Below, piece by piece: positions 40,968 to 50,859 of a stretch of DNA of 64,000 bases. The translations under genes were made by a program, and so were the position numbers. This stretch comes from Bacillota bacterium (GTDB lineage Bacteria > Bacillota > UBA4882 > UBA8346). Within the stretch, counting starts at the first letter, position 1; each line of letters opens with the position of its first letter. The stretch is taken from positions 62,001 to 126,000 of the forward strand of contig JAEXDA010000077.1 of NCBI GenBank assembly GCA_023401925.1, in the 5' to 3' direction. The notes beneath the pieces are model-generated. The model did no database searches. It was given only the letters and a program-made list of their open reading frames with translations, and was not told the origin of the DNA.

Positions 40968-43900
40968 TTAAAGTTCAAATAAATCCTTAATATCTTCCCA
41001 GGTCAAGGAGGTCAGCGGGCTCTGGTTATGTTCAATGATGGCGTCAAACACCGACTTTTTTCTTTGTTGGAGCTGTAAAATCTTTTCTTCCACGGTTCCC
41101 CGGGTGATCAGTTTATAAACCATCACTTGATTTTGCTGACCCATGCGGTGCACCCTGTCGGTGGCCTGGTTTTCAATCATCGGATTCCACCAGGGGTCGA
41201 CGTGGACCACGATATCCGCCGATGTCAGATTGATACCCAATCCTCCGGCTTTCAGACTGATCAGGAAAATAGGGATCTCCGGGGTTTGGTTAAAGCGGTT
41301 GATCCGTTCCATCCGGTCCCGGGTTGAGCCGTCCAGGTATTCATAACGGATTTTTTCGGCTTGGAATTTGGCTTCAATTAATCGCAACATTTTCACAAAC
41401 TGACTGAAAATGACGATTTTATGGCCGGCGTCGGTGGCTTGATAGATTAATTCCATCAAGGCTTCCAGTTTTCCGGAGTCCACCGAAGGGTCGCTGTCCG
41501 GTAAGACAAGTCTTGGATGGTTGCAGACTTGACGCAATTTGGTCAAGGCAGCCAGCACCGTAATATGGGAATTGGCAAATCCGCGGCTGGAGATGGTCTG
41601 AACGATCTCTTCCTTCAATTGGTTGAGAATCGCATGATAGGTATCTTCCTGGAGTTTGGTCATAAAAACATTTTGAATCGTGGTAATCTTTTCCGGAAGC
41701 TCGGTGAGAACTTCTTCCTTGCGGCGGCGCAGAATGAAGGGAGCCACTTTTTGGCGCAACCGAACAAGGCCCTTCGGATCACCGGGCACCTTCCGAAGGG
41801 GAGTGACATATTTGGCGGTAAATTTCGGTTGAGAATCCAAATAACCCGGCATCAAAAAGTCAAAGATCGACCACAACTCATCCAGCCCGTTTTCGATTGG
41901 GGTACCGGTCATGACTAACCGGTGTTCGGAACGAATCCTCTTGACTTCACGGGCGCGGAGGGTCAAATGATTCTTGATATGCTGGGCCTCATCGAGAATA
42001 CAGTAATCAAAAAGATATTCCTGTAAACTTTGACTATCCCGGGCCAGGATATCATAGGTAGTGATGATGATTTCCCGTTCCAGAAAAGAGCTTCTCATGA
42101 CAGTCCTCTCTTCGGGGACTCCATGATAAACCAAATAGGAAGTGTCGGGATAAAACTTGTCGATTTCCGCAGCCCAGTTATAAATGAGACTCCGCGGGCA
42201 AACCACCAGATGGGGTTTAATGGTTTTCAAACTTTTGAGCAAGGTTAAAACTTGAAGGGTTTTGCCAAGTCCCATGTCATCGGCCAAGACCCCGTTGAAC
42301 CGGTATTTATATAAAAAACGCAGCCAATGAAAGCCTTCTTTCTGGTACGAGCGTAAAGCGCCGCCTAAGGTTTCAGGGACTTGATTATTTTCCACCAACT
42401 GTTTGTTTTGGATATCGGATTCAAATTGCCGGTACAGCGGATTTCCGTGTATCGCGACTCCTTGATCCTTAAAAAACTGGCGGTAAAACATCAGGTTATA
42501 CAATTCACCCTGGAGCTGTTCCGGATGACCGTCTTTTTTCTTCAACTCTTTTTCGAGCTGTTCAGGGAGGTTCTCTTCGATGACGAAAATTTGCCCTTCA
42601 TCCTGGATGTATTGGGCTCCTTCGGCGGTTTTGCGCATCATCTTCAGGATTTCCTGATGGGTATAGGTCTTGCCGCCCAAATTGTAATAGACTTTAAACT
42701 CAAACCAATTGATGGTATCGTCGATATTCAGTTCGACAACCGGCACCAAAGACAGGGGCGCTATTTTAAGTTTCTGAAAGTCCGGGCTGGCGGTTACTTG
42801 CCACTGGGGCGGAATCTGGCCGAGCCCGCCGATGATGAATTGAATCAGATGGCCCGTATCCTTAATCGTGAGGCCTTCCGGCGATACCTTAAAATTATAA
42901 TGCTCCAAAAAATCCACGAAGCGTTGCAAGGCAGCGGCATCGATTGTGGTCCATTGGCGTGGATTTTCCTCCGAACGGCGGTAGGACGATTCAGAGGAGG
43001 CTAGTTGCAGGCTTTCCTTATCGTCATAAATTTGCTGATCGATTTGAATTTGGGGGTGGCAAATGATTTGTTCCCCGTTATAATCAAAATCCAGCCGGAT
43101 TTGGGGCGGAATCAGCTTCAATTGCTGGTTGGTCAGTTCCTGGGGCAGGGTACAATCCATCTTTTGCTGTAATTTCGGCAAAATTTCAAACAGAAACGGC
43201 CCCAGCTTGGATGAGGGGATTTCAAAATCAGCGGGTAGTTCCCGGACGGCCCGGTTCTCAATCTTGTGGAGCACATGGTTTCTTACCAAACAATCCAGAT
43301 CGGGATGGTAAAAGCCATCCGCCAAAAGCTCGGAATCATCGACAGTGATTTTCAGCCGGCGTTCGTCGCCGCTGAAAATGAGCCGGGGTTTCAATACCGG
43401 CCCCAAAGTCAGGGGATTGGGGGCGGATTCATCCAGACGGACCTGACGGCTGGATAGTAAGGCGATAATGAAATCCAGGTTTTCCCGGGATTTGGTGAAA
43501 AAGATCATCCTTTTTTCAGGAGTTTTCCGGGTATAGATCTTTTGTAAATGTTCAAGAACCAGGCGATCAAACTGGTTAAAATTTTTCAAAAGCTTTTCGG
43601 ATAGATAAGAGTCGCTATTTTCATGGTCCATTTCATCCAGCAGGTTTTTTAAGGCTTCCTGTTGGGAGGGGACGCCGTTTAATTGCAAGCGAAAATTGGC
43701 TCCGGAAAGCTTTTGCAAACCCTTCAACTCATACTGAAGGTCTTCGGCGGGCCGCTTCTCCTCGGAAAGGAATTGTTTGAAGGAATCAAAGCCCGCGGTT
43801 TTGGAGGCATGTTTGCTTTCGTAGGGAGTCAGTTCATAATATTTCTCTTGGATAAATTTATACAAGACAGCCACTTCGTGTTTGCATAATGTATTCCAGG

Positions 43901-44126
43901 AAAAAGGACAAGAACAGTAACTGTCGATCTTGAGTTGATGGTGCAAGATACGGACGGTTATCTTGACGACATAACTTTTGGTTCCCCGGACCACGGAATG
44001 GATTCGGTGCGCCTGGTTTTCCAGGGGAGTCACTGAAAATTCGCGAATTCGGTCCCCGGTGTAATAGGCGACTCCCCTTTGATAAATTTGTTCTCCGGCC
44101 CGGGTCTTTAAATTTTCGAGTAGCAA
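40968..44126 (-). CDS. SNF2-family helicase with SWIM zinc finger (copy B)
   Basis: This protein of about 1052 residues has an N-terminal SWIM finger (C-S-C then C-K-H, residues about 70-85), a long beta-rich middle (about 130-560) and a C-terminal SNF2 ATPase (about 590-1045). ATPase motifs are DDMGLGKT (Walker A), CPRSLIYNW, DEAQ (motif II), MTGTPIEN, SLKAGGLGINLTSAD and DRVHRMGQ. Such enzymes translocate on double-stranded DNA and remodel bound proteins. TTG 44126 with GGGTGA upstream aligns with its paralogue. GTG 44135 is the alternative. It is 30 bases downstream of the paralogous gene, so both are probably one transcript. Confidence 0.93.
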   Translation of the reverse strand: MLLENLKTRAGEQIYQRGVAYYTGDRIREFSVTPLENQAHRIHSVVRGTKSYVVKITVRILHHQLKIDSYCSCPFSWNTLCKHEVAVLYKFIQEKYYELTPYESKHASKTAGFDSFKQFLSEEKRPAEDLQYELKGLQKLSGANFRLQLNGVPSQQEALKNLLDEMDHENSDSYLSEKLLKNFNQFDRLVLEHLQKIYTRKTPEKRMIFFTKSRENLDFIIALLSSRQVRLDESAPNPLTLGPVLKPRLIFSGDERRLKITVDDSELLADGFYHPDLDCLVRNHVLHKIENRAVRELPADFEIPSSKLGPFLFEILPKLQQKMDCTLPQELTNQQLKLIPPQIRLDFDYNGEQIICHPQIQIDQQIYDDKESLQLASSESSYRRSEENPRQWTTIDAAALQRFVDFLEHYNFKVSPEGLTIKDTGHLIQFIIGGLGQIPPQWQVTASPDFQKLKIAPLSLVPVVELNIDDTINWFEFKVYYNLGGKTYTHQEILKMMRKTAEGAQYIQDEGQIFVIEENLPEQLEKELKKKDGHPEQLQGELYNLMFYRQFFKDQGVAIHGNPLYRQFESDIQNKQLVENNQVPETLGGALRSYQKEGFHWLRFLYKYRFNGVLADDMGLGKTLQVLTLLKSLKTIKPHLVVCPRSLIYNWAAEIDKFYPDTSYLVYHGVPEERTVMRSSFLEREIIITTYDILARDSQSLQEYLFDYCILDEAQHIKNHLTLRAREVKRIRSEHRLVMTGTPIENGLDELWSIFDFLMPGYLDSQPKFTAKYVTPLRKVPGDPKGLVRLRQKVAPFILRRRKEEVLTELPEKITTIQNVFMTKLQEDTYHAILNQLKEEIVQTISSRGFANSHITVLAALTKLRQVCNHPRLVLPDSDPSVDSGKLEALMELIYQATDAGHKIVIFSQFVKMLRLIEAKFQAEKIRYEYLDGSTRDRMERINRFNQTPEIPIFLISLKAGGLGINLTSADIVVHVDPWWNPMIENQATDRVHRMGQQNQVMVYKLITRGTVEEKILQLQQRKKSVFDAIIEHNQSPLTSLTWEDIKDLFEL

Positions 44127-44155
44127 AAAAATCACCCGATCTATTATAGCACGAT

Positions 44156-47100
44156 TTATGGATATTTAAGGTATGAATCATCCAAGTCAAATAAATCTTG
44201 GATGTCTTCCCAAGTTAAACGACCCGGCGGATCGTCCTGGCTTTGAATGAGGGAATCAAAAATGACCTTTTTCCGGTCTTGAAGCTGGAGCAACTTTTCC
44301 TCCACGGTGCCCAGGGTAATTAATTTGTAAACCATGACTTGATTGTGTTGGCCGATACGGTGTACCCTGTCGGTGGCTTGTTCTTCCACCATGGGGTTCC
44401 ACCATGGGTCGGCATGGATAACGGTATCCGCCGCGGTTAAATTGATTCCGACGCCGCCGGCTTTTAAACTGATCAAAAAGACAGGTATTTCGGGCGTATT
44501 GTTAAAACATTGAATTCGCTCCATTCGGTCGGAAGTTGAACCATCCAGGTAAAGATAGTGGATTTCGTTCTCTTCCAGTTTAGCCCGGATCAATTGCAGC
44601 ATCCGTACAAATTGGCTGAAAACCACGATTTTATGCCGGGGCGGACACTCACCGGCAATCGCTTCCTCAATCAATTCCATTAAAGCATCGATTTTACCGG
44701 ATTCGGCCCGGGTATCCACTTCCGGCAGGACCAAACCGGGATGATCACATATCTGGCGAAGCTTGGTGAGAGATGATAATACTGTGATCCGGGACTTTTC
44801 CAGCCCCACATGAATGATGGAATTGACAATGGTTTGTTTTACTTCATTCAGGATGGCCCGGTAAGTATCCTCCTGCAATTGGGACATTAGACATTTCCGG
44901 ATCACGGTGACTTTCGGCGGTAAATCCGGAAGCACGCTCGCTTTCTCCCGCCTGAGCATGAAAGGAGCTATTTTTTGCCGTAAAACCGTTAAGGCTTGCG
45001 AGCCGGGTTCGTTCGCGGCTTCCAGATACTTGGTTTTGAATTGAATTTGACTTCCCAGATAATCCGGCATGACGAAGTCGAAAAGCGACCACAAATCTTC
45101 CAAAGTGTTTTCAATCGGTGTACCCGTTAAAACCAACCGGAACCGGGACTTGATTCTTTTACATTCTTTCGCTCTTTCGGTCCGGTAATTCTTAATTTGT
45201 TGTGCTTCATCCAGAATTGTATAATAAAACGGGAAACTGGCCAGAAATTCAATATCATGGACGACGATGTCGTAAGTGGTGACGATGATTTCCTGATCAT
45301 CAAAGGATTCCTGCAGCGCTTTCCGGCTGTCGGGCGGACCATAATAGGCCATGCCGTTCGTTCCCGGATAGAACTTTTCAGTTTCGGCCAACCAGTTGTA
45401 AATCAGGCTGCGGGGACAAATTACCAGGGAAGGGCCCTGGCCCGTGGCGCTTTTAATTAACGTCAATACCTGGACGGTTTTCCCCAGGCCCATATCGTCC
45501 GCTAAAATACCGCCGAAATGATATTGGTGCAGAAATCGCAACCAATAATAACCTTCTTTTTGGTAAGGCCGCAATTCCCCTTGGAGATTATCCGGTAATG
45601 GGCAGGGGAGGATGGGGTGGTCATGAGAGATTTCGGTTTCAAACTGGTTGTAAAGAGCATTGCCAAGGATGGTGAGGCCTTGATTCTGCAATAACCGGCG
45701 CAAATAGGGCAGATGATAAAATGGTTCATGGGTAGCTCCGGTTTTTGAGGAATTTTGGTTGACCACCCGCTCTAAAAAATCGACTTTGGAGGTTTCGGCA
45801 ATATAAAACCATTGCCGGTCAACTTGAATATAGTTTCCATCGGCGGTTTTCTCCAGCATCCGCAGGATTTCCTGATGGCTGAAGGTTCTCCCTCCAAGAT
45901 TATAGTAAACCTGGAAATCAAACCAGTCGATGCCCGATTGGAGGTCCACTTTAACCTGAGGCTCCAAAGTAAGGGGAGTGATTTGAAAGCCTTTGAAAGC
46001 ATCATCCGTCGTTACTTGCCAGTTCACGGGCAATTGTTCCAGACCGCTCAGGAAGAACTTCAATAAGCGGCTTTTTTCGGAAATTTGCCATTCTTCGTCG
46101 GCAAATTCAAACCGGTTGCGCTCCAGAAAATGAAGCAACTCTTGGAGAGGATGGCGGTTTACAATGGACCACTCACTGGGATTGGCGGTTGAACGTTGGT
46201 AAAAAAAACTTTCCGTCAAAAGCCGCCGGCATTCTTGATTTTGATATATTTGCCCATATATTCTGACCGTAGGACTGCAAAGGATGATGTTTTGAGGTTC
46301 ACGATATGAAAAATCCAGCTCGATCTGGGGTTCGTGGAGCTTGAGAGTTTGCAATTGAAAGTCGGGAGCCAGCTCCAATTGAATTTGTTCACCCAGGCGG
46401 GGTAAAATTTCGAAAAGTACTTCTCCGAGTTGCCCGGGTTCAACGGCGATTTCGCCGGAGAGTTTTTCGAGGCCCCCGGTTTGGATGAGATGGAGATTAT
46501 TTCCGGCCATTACGTAATGTAAATCCCGGTTCACGGTCCCCAGCCCCTGGAACTCATCGAGATCATATTTCAATTGTAAGCGGCTTTCCGAACCGTTGAC
46601 GCATACCCGGGGTTTCAGGGTTTCGCCTATATTGAAATACTGTCCTTGGGTATTGAGAGCCCGGTTGTTTTGGATCAGGGAAACAATCAATTCCAGGCTG
46701 GTCATAGATTTTGGCAAGGAGATGGTTTGCAGGCCCGGGTCTTTACTGGAGAAATTATTTTCCAAATAATGAATGATTAAAAAGTCGAAGCTGCTTAGGT
46801 CTTTGAGGAGAAGGTCCCTCCGGCTGGAACTGGCATTGACATCTCCCAGGCATTCGATCAAGGGGGACAGCGAATCCGGCGACTTTCCGCCGAAAGCAAG
46901 GGTTAATTCGAAATAATCTCCAGGGCTACTTAGACCTTTAATTGTATACAAAAGGTCTTTTTTGTCTTTCAAGAAGCTGAGGGACTTTAATTCATCGATT
47001 CCTTGGGGCTTTGACGGCTTGATTTTCGAAGGGTCCAGTTTGGGAAGATCATGAATCAAAAATTGATAGATTACGGCTGCGGCATGCTGACAAAGGCGGC

Positions 47101-47329
47101 TGCTTCCTGTGGTACAGGAGCAGTATGAATTGATTTTCAGTTGGCCGGCGGTTAAATCCAGATTAACATCTACACCATAAACACTGTTTTCTTTGACAAT
47201 GGCCTTGAGTTGATATTGACTATGGCGTTTGGTATGGGAATAGGATTTAATATGACCAGACCGGTAAAGGGAGACGGCTTTTTCAAAAATGTCATCTCCG
47301 GCGCTTGCTTTGAGTTTTTCCATTACCAT
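44156..47329 (-). CDS. SNF2-family helicase with SWIM zinc finger (copy A)
   Basis: This 1057-residue protein has the same layout as the downstream gene: a SWIM finger (C-S-C then C-Q-H near residues 71-90), a divergent middle region, and a SNF2 ATPase with DDMGLGKT, CPRSLIYNW, DEAQ, LTGTPIEN, SLKAGGVGINLTAAD and DRVHRIGQ. The two proteins share clearly related sequence through the ATPase and less in the middle, which fits an old tandem duplication. ATG 47329 follows GGAGA by eight bases. Role in DNA repair, transcription recycling or defence cannot be decided. Confidence 0.93.
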   Translation of the reverse strand: MVMEKLKASAGDDIFEKAVSLYRSGHIKSYSHTKRHSQYQLKAIVKENSVYGVDVNLDLTAGQLKINSYCSCTTGSSRLCQHAAAVIYQFLIHDLPKLDPSKIKPSKPQGIDELKSLSFLKDKKDLLYTIKGLSSPGDYFELTLAFGGKSPDSLSPLIECLGDVNASSSRRDLLLKDLSSFDFLIIHYLENNFSSKDPGLQTISLPKSMTSLELIVSLIQNNRALNTQGQYFNIGETLKPRVCVNGSESRLQLKYDLDEFQGLGTVNRDLHYVMAGNNLHLIQTGGLEKLSGEIAVEPGQLGEVLFEILPRLGEQIQLELAPDFQLQTLKLHEPQIELDFSYREPQNIILCSPTVRIYGQIYQNQECRRLLTESFFYQRSTANPSEWSIVNRHPLQELLHFLERNRFEFADEEWQISEKSRLLKFFLSGLEQLPVNWQVTTDDAFKGFQITPLTLEPQVKVDLQSGIDWFDFQVYYNLGGRTFSHQEILRMLEKTADGNYIQVDRQWFYIAETSKVDFLERVVNQNSSKTGATHEPFYHLPYLRRLLQNQGLTILGNALYNQFETEISHDHPILPCPLPDNLQGELRPYQKEGYYWLRFLHQYHFGGILADDMGLGKTVQVLTLIKSATGQGPSLVICPRSLIYNWLAETEKFYPGTNGMAYYGPPDSRKALQESFDDQEIIVTTYDIVVHDIEFLASFPFYYTILDEAQQIKNYRTERAKECKRIKSRFRLVLTGTPIENTLEDLWSLFDFVMPDYLGSQIQFKTKYLEAANEPGSQALTVLRQKIAPFMLRREKASVLPDLPPKVTVIRKCLMSQLQEDTYRAILNEVKQTIVNSIIHVGLEKSRITVLSSLTKLRQICDHPGLVLPEVDTRAESGKIDALMELIEEAIAGECPPRHKIVVFSQFVRMLQLIRAKLEENEIHYLYLDGSTSDRMERIQCFNNTPEIPVFLISLKAGGVGINLTAADTVIHADPWWNPMVEEQATDRVHRIGQHNQVMVYKLITLGTVEEKLLQLQDRKKVIFDSLIQSQDDPPGRLTWEDIQDLFDLDDSYLKYP

Positions 47330-47354
47330 GAGAGGATCTCCGTTTCAAGAAACC

Positions 47355-47420
47355 CTTGGCTTATAGGCCAAGAGAAAGCACGGAAATAAAAAAATCAGTT
47401 TTCTATTTCCGTGCTTTTTA
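47355..47420. terminator. Two hairpins between the histidine kinase and SNF2 genes
   Basis: CTTGGC/GGCCAAG (about 47355-47372) and a strong AAAGCACGGAAATA/TATTTCCGTGCTTT stem (47375-47388 with 47404-47417). The second would terminate the efflux/two-component operon on the minus strand, although its T run there is short. Both lie in the leader region of the SNF2 pair. Confidence 0.6.
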
Positions 47421-47489
47421 AAGTTTATAATTTTAGATAAATCTCGAAAAAATCCTTTTTTCATTTGACTCCGGAAATTTACTTAACAA

Positions 47490-48956
47490 TTAGGACTCGT
47501 TAGGTAATTCGAACCAGAATTCGACTCCTCCCGGGACATTGCTGACTCCGTAGCCGCCTTGATGCTGATCGATAATCGCCCGGACGATCGACAATCCCAA
47601 TCCCGTACCGCCGTAGGAACGGGTTCGGGCCTTGTCGACTTTATAAAAGCTGAACCAGATCTTATCCAGAGCCTCTTCGGGAATAGGGTCCCCTGAGTTA
47701 AACAGCGAAAATCTCACGTTGGCTTCCTGCTCCTTCACGGTGACCTTCAGGATTTTGTCACCTTGAACGTGATCCAGGGCATTGTTGATGTAATTGACCA
47801 ACACTTGTTCAATGCGGTAAGTGTCCGCGAAGACGAATACGGGATTGCTTTTCTCCATTTGAAGGGTGATGGCTTTATCCTTGATCATGAAATGGTATTT
47901 ATCCAAAACATCCTCTGTGAGCTGGGCCAAATCAAATCGTTCCTTGTCGAGTTGAAGAGATCCGGAGTCTATCTCCGATAAATCCAATAAATTGCGGACC
48001 AATTTATTCATTTTGGTGATTTCGTCGGTAATCACGTCACAGTAAAAATTTTTATCCGGTTCATTGTCGATCACATTGAGTTTAAGGCCTTCGGCGTAAC
48101 CTTGAATTAAAGCGATCGGGGTCTTGAGTTCATGGGATACATTGGAGATGAACTCTTTGCGAATCTCATCGATGCGTTTTTGACGCTCGTTATCCAGTTG
48201 GAGTTGGTGGTTGGCCTCCTGAAGATCATGAATGGATTTACCCAATTGCTGGGAAAGGGAATTGATGTTCGCTCCCAGCTGGCCGATTTCATCCTCGGTT
48301 TTAACCGGGTACATTTTTGAGAAATCCAATTTCACCATATTTTGGGCAATGGCATTTAATTTCAGGATGGGCTCGGTAAACCGCTTCGTATAAAATAAGG
48401 CAAAGATGCCGCCGATGATTAAGGTCAGGATTCCGGTCAATAGGAAAAAGCGGTTGGCTATCGCCACACTTTGCCTGATTTCGGGGAGCGGGGTTCCCAT
48501 CCAGAGAAGTTCCCCGTTTTGCAAGGTCGCCGTGAAGTTTAAAAATTCAAAATTCCGCCTGCGGTGGCCCCGGTCTATGTCGATATAATAAGCAGGCTTT
48601 GACCAGTCCGTGGTTTCGTAAATAAAAGGGGGTAGCCGAAACTTGCTCGGTTTGGGCTGGGCCGGCAACCCCGGCGGTCTGGGAGAAAACACGTACTTCA
48701 CCTGAAAATTTTGGTCGAGGATGACGATGTTGGTTCCGCTGTCGTGAATGAATTGATCGATCTGGGGCAGCAGGTCATTGGAATTACCCCGGTAAATTTG
48801 ATTAATGGATAGATATTCCCGGTAGAGAGCTTTGCCCTTTTGGGAAATATGGTACCTGGCCAATAGGTTAAAATTGAGCAATACGGACAATAGCACAAAA
48901 AAGATGATTAAAGAACTGATTCCCCAAAAGAGTTTGGTCCTAATGGAGTGGGTCAT
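47490..48956 (-). CDS. Sensor histidine kinase
   Basis: This 488-residue kinase has two membrane helices (about 10-32 and 170-190) flanking a periplasmic domain of about 130 residues, then a HAMP linker, a HisKA helix with phosphorylated His in SHELKTPIALIQGY and a HATPase domain (N box NALDHV, then TGLGLSIV). The periplasmic domain has no recognisable motif. It overlaps its response regulator by 17 bases. The operon also encodes an efflux system, so it probably senses envelope stress or a compound to be expelled. Confidence 0.95.
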   Translation of the reverse strand: MTHSIRTKLFWGISSLIIFFVLLSVLLNFNLLARYHISQKGKALYREYLSINQIYRGNSNDLLPQIDQFIHDSGTNIVILDQNFQVKYVFSPRPPGLPAQPKPSKFRLPPFIYETTDWSKPAYYIDIDRGHRRRNFEFLNFTATLQNGELLWMGTPLPEIRQSVAIANRFFLLTGILTLIIGGIFALFYTKRFTEPILKLNAIAQNMVKLDFSKMYPVKTEDEIGQLGANINSLSQQLGKSIHDLQEANHQLQLDNERQKRIDEIRKEFISNVSHELKTPIALIQGYAEGLKLNVIDNEPDKNFYCDVITDEITKMNKLVRNLLDLSEIDSGSLQLDKERFDLAQLTEDVLDKYHFMIKDKAITLQMEKSNPVFVFADTYRIEQVLVNYINNALDHVQGDKILKVTVKEQEANVRFSLFNSGDPIPEEALDKIWFSFYKVDKARTRSYGGTGLGLSIVRAIIDQHQGGYGVSNVPGGVEFWFELPNES

Positions 48957-49641
48957 CTTTTTTCACCTCGAAGCGATAACCAAACCCACGAACCGTTTGA
49001 ATATAGTCGCCTTTTTTGCCCAATTTTACACGAAGTTTTTTGATATGGGTGTCTACGGTCCGGCTGTCGCCAAAATAATCAAAGTTCCAGACGGCATTGA
49101 GAATTTGGTCCCTGCTAAGGGCGACGCCGGGATTATCCACGAAATATAACAGTAACTCATATTCTTTGGGGCTTAAATCGATGATCCCACCGTCAATTGA
49201 GACATAATGACCGTTTTTATTAATCTGGAGGCCGTCGAACTGGAGCAGTGGTTTTTCCTTGCCGGTATCCTCAACCAGCCGGAGCAGAGCTTGAATTCTG
49301 GCCACCAGAACCGTGGGGCTGAAAGGCTTGGTGACATATTCATCGGCACCCAAATCAAAGCCAAATAATTGATCGGACTCTTCGCCCCGGGCGGTAAGCA
49401 TAATAATCGGCACTTTGGAAGTTTTCCGGATTTCACGGCATACGGTCCAACCATCCAACACCGGCATCATCACATCGAGGATCACCAAGGCAATGCCCGG
49501 ATTTTCCGTAAATAAGTCCAGGGCTTTCCGGCCATTCTCGGCTTCGACTACATAATAACCCGCTTTTTTAAGGAAATCCCCGATTAATTTGCGCATTCGC
49601 TCTTCATCGTCAGCAATCATAATCGATTTTTGATTGTTCAT
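48940..49641 (-). CDS. OmpR/PhoB-family response regulator
   Basis: This 233-residue regulator has a receiver domain with acidic pocket ADDEER, phosphoacceptor Asp in LVILDVMMP, Thr in MLTARGE and Lys in YVTKPFSP, then a winged-helix DNA-binding domain (SPKEYELLLYFVDNPGVALSRDQIL to VDTHIKKLRVKLG). ATG 49641 with AAGGG upstream is preferred over ATG 49650. It sits in the efflux operon. A three-repeat 11-bp site at the operon promoter (54470-54502) is the likely target, which would make the operon self-activating. Confidence 0.95.
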   Translation of the reverse strand: MNNQKSIMIADDEERMRKLIGDFLKKAGYYVVEAENGRKALDLFTENPGIALVILDVMMPVLDGWTVCREIRKTSKVPIIMLTARGEESDQLFGFDLGADEYVTKPFSPTVLVARIQALLRLVEDTGKEKPLLQFDGLQINKNGHYVSIDGGIIDLSPKEYELLLYFVDNPGVALSRDQILNAVWNFDYFGDSRTVDTHIKKLRVKLGKKGDYIQTVRGFGYRFEVKKDDPLH

Positions 49642-49662
49642 GATTATCATCCCTTGTCTTGA

Positions 49663-50859
49663 TTATTCGTGCCGCAAAGCTTCGATCGGATTTAAACCGG
49701 CCGCTTTATAAGCAGGATATCCTCCGAAGAAGAGGCCCACCAGGATTGAGAAGCCGAAAGAAATTAGAATGGAAGGCAGGGAGACAATGACAGGCCAGCC
49801 CGAGAACTTCGAAATAACCAGGGCGCACACCCAGCCGAGAGAGATTCCGATGAAACCGCCGGTTAAACTTAAAGCGACTGCTTCGATGAGGAACAATCCC
49901 AGGATTTCATTTTTTTGGGCCCCGATGGCTTTGCGGATCCCGATTTCCTTAATGCGTTCCGTCACCGAGACCAGCATGATATTCATGATTCCGATGCCCC
50001 CTACCAGCAGGGAAACGGCGGCGATACCCGCCAGCAGCAGGGTGAAGGTTTTGGTGGTTTCCTGCACCGTCGATAAGATTTCAGCCTGGTTTCTGACGTT
50101 AAATTTATCGGTATCTTTCAGTTTCTTCAACAGAGCCTCGGAAACATCATGATAAACTCCGTCCACATTGGTGGCATCGTCGGCTTGAATGTAAATGGTG
50201 CCTAAGTTCTGATTGCCGAAAATTCTTTGCTGGGCGGTGGTAATCGGGACCATCACCAGATTGTCGCTGTTGCTAAAGCCGCTCTGGCCTTTTTCCTTCA
50301 GCACGCCGATAATCTGAAATCTGACCACTCCGACATTAATATCCTGGCCCAAGGGGTCGGAACCGGGGAAAAGTTGTTCCGCAACATACGATCCGATCAC
50401 CGCCACTCTGCGGCGCCTGCTTACTTCGGAATCGTCGAAGATTCGGCCCTCGCTGATTTGATAATTGCGCATTTTGAAATAAGGAATGGTACATCCGGTG
50501 AGAGTACTGTCCATGCTGTTGGCGCCGACCCGTAAGGTCATGTTGCTTCGGGTCTCCGGAGCAATTGTCGCAATATGGAAAGAAGAATCTTCAATCGTGG
50601 ATAGGATGTCGTTGGTTAGGGGTTTGCCGCCGCCGAAGGAACCACCGCGGCGGCTGCCCATACCGGGGAAGACCATGATCAGATTGGAACCCATGGCTGT
50701 AATGTTGCTGGTGATTTTTTCCTGGGCTCCCTGGCCCAAGGCGACCATGTCAATCACCGCGGCGACCCCGATGATCACTCCCAGCATGGTCAAAAAAGAG
50801 CGGATTTTATTCGCGGATAGATTTTTTACGGCCATTAAAACATTTTCTGAAACTTTCAT
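49663..50859 (-). CDS. MacB/FtsX-like ABC transporter permease
   Basis: This 398-residue protein has the MacB-type four-helix layout: helix 1 near the N-terminus (FLTMLGVIIGVAAVIDMVAL), a large periplasmic domain (about 45-270), and three C-terminal helices with the FtsX stretch LLAGIAAVSLLVGGIGIMNIMLVSVTERIKEIGIRKAIGA. It pairs with the separately encoded ATPase. Its start overlaps the ATPase stop by four bases. Together with the adaptor and TolC protein it should form a tripartite efflux pump driven by ATP. Confidence 0.95.
   Translation of the reverse strand: MKVSENVLMAVKNLSANKIRSFLTMLGVIIGVAAVIDMVALGQGAQEKITSNITAMGSNLIMVFPGMGSRRGGSFGGGKPLTNDILSTIEDSSFHIATIAPETRSNMTLRVGANSMDSTLTGCTIPYFKMRNYQISEGRIFDDSEVSRRRRVAVIGSYVAEQLFPGSDPLGQDINVGVVRFQIIGVLKEKGQSGFSNSDNLVMVPITTAQQRIFGNQNLGTIYIQADDATNVDGVYHDVSEALLKKLKDTDKFNVRNQAEILSTVQETTKTFTLLLAGIAAVSLLVGGIGIMNIMLVSVTERIKEIGIRKAIGAQKNEILGLFLIEAVALSLTGGFIGISLGWVCALVISKFSGWPVIVSLPSILISFGFSILVGLFFGGYPAYKAAGLNPIEALRHE

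Noticed and set aside
42381..43004. 207-codon plus-strand open frame inside the SNF2 copy B gene
   Set aside because: Antisense shadow of a gene with intact motifs and no independent signals.
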